Shown here: piece by piece, positions 62,766 through 64,000 of the stretch
How the letters are laid out: each line of letters begins with the position of its first letter
How positions within the stretch are numbered: position 1 is the first letter of the stretch
NCBI GenBank assembly: GCA_019316985.1
Contig: CP079215.1
Location: 3,720,001-3,784,000, forward strand
DNA: 64,000 nucleotides
Reading direction: 5' to 3'
Source of the DNA: Paraniabella defluvii
GTDB lineage: Bacteria > Bacteroidota > Bacteroidia > Chitinophagales > Chitinophagaceae
Program-made: the position numbers and the translations under genes
The notes under the pieces: model-generated
What the model was told of the DNA's origin: nothing
Databases searched by the model: none
What the model saw: the letters and a program-made list of their open reading frames with translations, nothing else

Positions 62766-64000
62766 ATGAAATATATAATCATCATAATTGTTGCCGCTCT
62801 AGGTTTTACAGGGTGCAAGAAATACCTGGACCAGGTGCCCAATGACCGGCTTACTCTTGAAGAAACTTTTAGAAACAGGTCAACTGCAGAAAGGTTTTTA
62901 GCCAGTGTTTACGCTTTTGTACCGCGCGAACATAGCCAACGCTTTGTGGGTAACCAACAACTCAGGTCCCTGGACAGGCGGATCGGATGAAGCCGAGTAC
63001 CTGTGGGGCTTTGTGGAGTCTAACCAGATTAACCTGGGCAGTTGGGATGTAAACAGCGGTTTTACCAAAGCTTTTTGGCGCGATTATTATAAAGGAATAA
63101 GAAATGCTACTTTTTTATAGCCAACATCGATAAAGTAACCGTAGATATTACCGATGTGCAAAAAAGACAGTATAAAGCAGAGGCCCGGGCATTAAGAGCT
63201 ATTTACTATTTCTATCTGTTCCGTATATATGGCCCGGTTGTGTTACTGGGAAATGACGTAATGCCGGTAGACGCACCATTTCAGGAGCTGCAGTTGCCCC
63301 GTAATAGTGTGGATGAATGTATTGAATATATTGCGTCTGAACTGGATGCGGCGGCGGCCGACCTCCCTATTCGCCCCTTGAACGATGCCAATATTGCACG
63401 TATAACGAAACCTATAGCCTTGGGTATAAAAGCTACAGCGCTGTTGTATGCAGCCAGCCCTTTATTCAATGGCAATACAGATTTCGCCAGTTTAAAGAAT
63501 AAAGATGGAAAACAGTTGATCCCCAAACCTATGATGCTTCTAAATGGACAAAAGCAGCTGCTGCCTATAAAGATTTCATCACCCAGTTTGTGCCCAGCGT
63601 TTTCGATTTATATAAGGTTAATAAATCCGATGGAAGCATAGATGCTTTTATATCCTGCCGGGATGCGATATTGATAGATTGGAATAAGGAAACAATTTTC
63701 GGCAGACCTGATGACGATAATGCCAGAAACTATGAAGTAACGCCCTATCATAATGGGTACGCTTCCGAGGTTAGGGGCAGCGGTGGTCTTGGTGCAACAC
63801 AGCGCCAGGTAGATGCTTTTTTATGGCTAATGGCCGGCCAATAACTGATCCTGCTTCAGGATATGTAACTTCTGGTACGTCTAATTTCCGGGCTCCGGAC
63901 GACAATGCAAATAGGGAAACGTTTAATCAATGGACAAACAGGGAGCCTCGGTTTTATGTGAATATAACTTATGACAACAGGCGATGGCTGAATACAAATT
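62766..64000 (+). CDS. SusD/RagB glycan-binding lipoprotein (second), partial and frameshifted
   Basis: A lipobox (ALGFTGC) gives mature CKKYLDQVPNDRLTLEETF, the usual SusD start. KAFWRDYYKGIRNATFFIANID, YKAEARALRAIYYFYLFRIYGPVVLL and ALGIKATALLYAASPLFNG are the helical repeats. Breaks lie near 62945, 63112, 63525 and 63830. The 3' end is outside the window. It starts 20 bases after the second SusC and forms its partner. Confidence 0.88.

Noticed and set aside
1..64000. Stop-codon reassignment or widespread programmed frameshifting to explain the broken genes
   Set aside because: Intact genes use all three stops normally, and the breaks lack slippery heptamers apart from the IS3 site. Homopolymer base loss explains them better.
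1..64000. CRISPR array, rRNA or tRNA genes
   Set aside because: No regularly spaced repeats and no rRNA or cloverleaf-like sequence were seen, including at the element boundary near 33.5 kb.

Overview
The window comes from a Bacteroidota genome, most likely a soil or plant-associated member of the Chitinophagaceae. The family assignment is an inference from gene content and style. The support is TAnnTTTG-type promoters, the lack of strong Shine-Dalgarno sites, SusC/SusD pairs, DUF4249 proteins and CTnDOT-type mobile element genes.

Almost every long gene carries one or more single-base breaks, usually one base missing from a short homopolymer (for example A5 where A6 restores the frame). The translations on both sides of each break join into ordinary family members. 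I therefore read them as one gene with sequence errors, not as pseudogenes. The one clear biological disruption is an insertion sequence inside an ORF6N gene.

Region 1 (1-33.46 kb) is part of an integrative conjugative element related to CTnDOT. Its left end lies outside the window. Positions 1-13.4 kb are cargo: a thioredoxin, two YeeE/YedE sulfur-transporter halves, a metallo-beta-lactamase/double-rhodanese protein behind a Crp/Fnr-like site, a TolC-RND-adaptor efflux system, two TlpA-type thioredoxins, a DsrE-like protein and a SoxB-like metallophosphatase. This looks like a mobile periplasmic sulfur/persulfide-handling module. RteC (13.5 kb) and a very large methylase-helicase plus DUF1896 (14.3-20.2 kb, minus strand) are element core genes. 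A second cargo block (20.4-25.9 kb) holds an arsenic operon (ArsR, a membrane protein, DUF6428, a metallophosphoesterase, GcvH, Acr3, VOC) and a mercury set (ArsR-type regulator, MerTP, GDCCVxC protein). Then follow, on the minus strand, the IS-interrupted ORF6N gene, topoisomerase, DUF3945, two small HTH (Xis-like) proteins and a second RteC. The order matches the CTnDOT excision region, but no integrase is present next to it.

Region 2 (33.9-64 kb) is chromosome. A short carbohydrate stretch comes first: aldo/keto reductase, GH51 arabinofuranosidase, phosphoesterase, mannonate oxidoreductase-like SDR and aldose epimerase. A TonB receptor with two DUF4249 lipoproteins follows. The rest is a polysaccharide-utilisation-type locus: a LacI regulator, a propeller histidine kinase with a separate AraC-type response regulator, an IPT/NHL lipoprotein, SusC, SusD, a DUF1735-type lipoprotein, a DUF4965 glutaminase-family enzyme, a second SusC and a second SusD that runs off the end. 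Two promoters in this locus share a rigid layout (21-bp-spaced direct repeats, a CG-centred palindrome, a -7 box). The palindrome core also occurs near the LacI gene and the second SusC, suggesting joint control by the two-component system and the LacI repressor.
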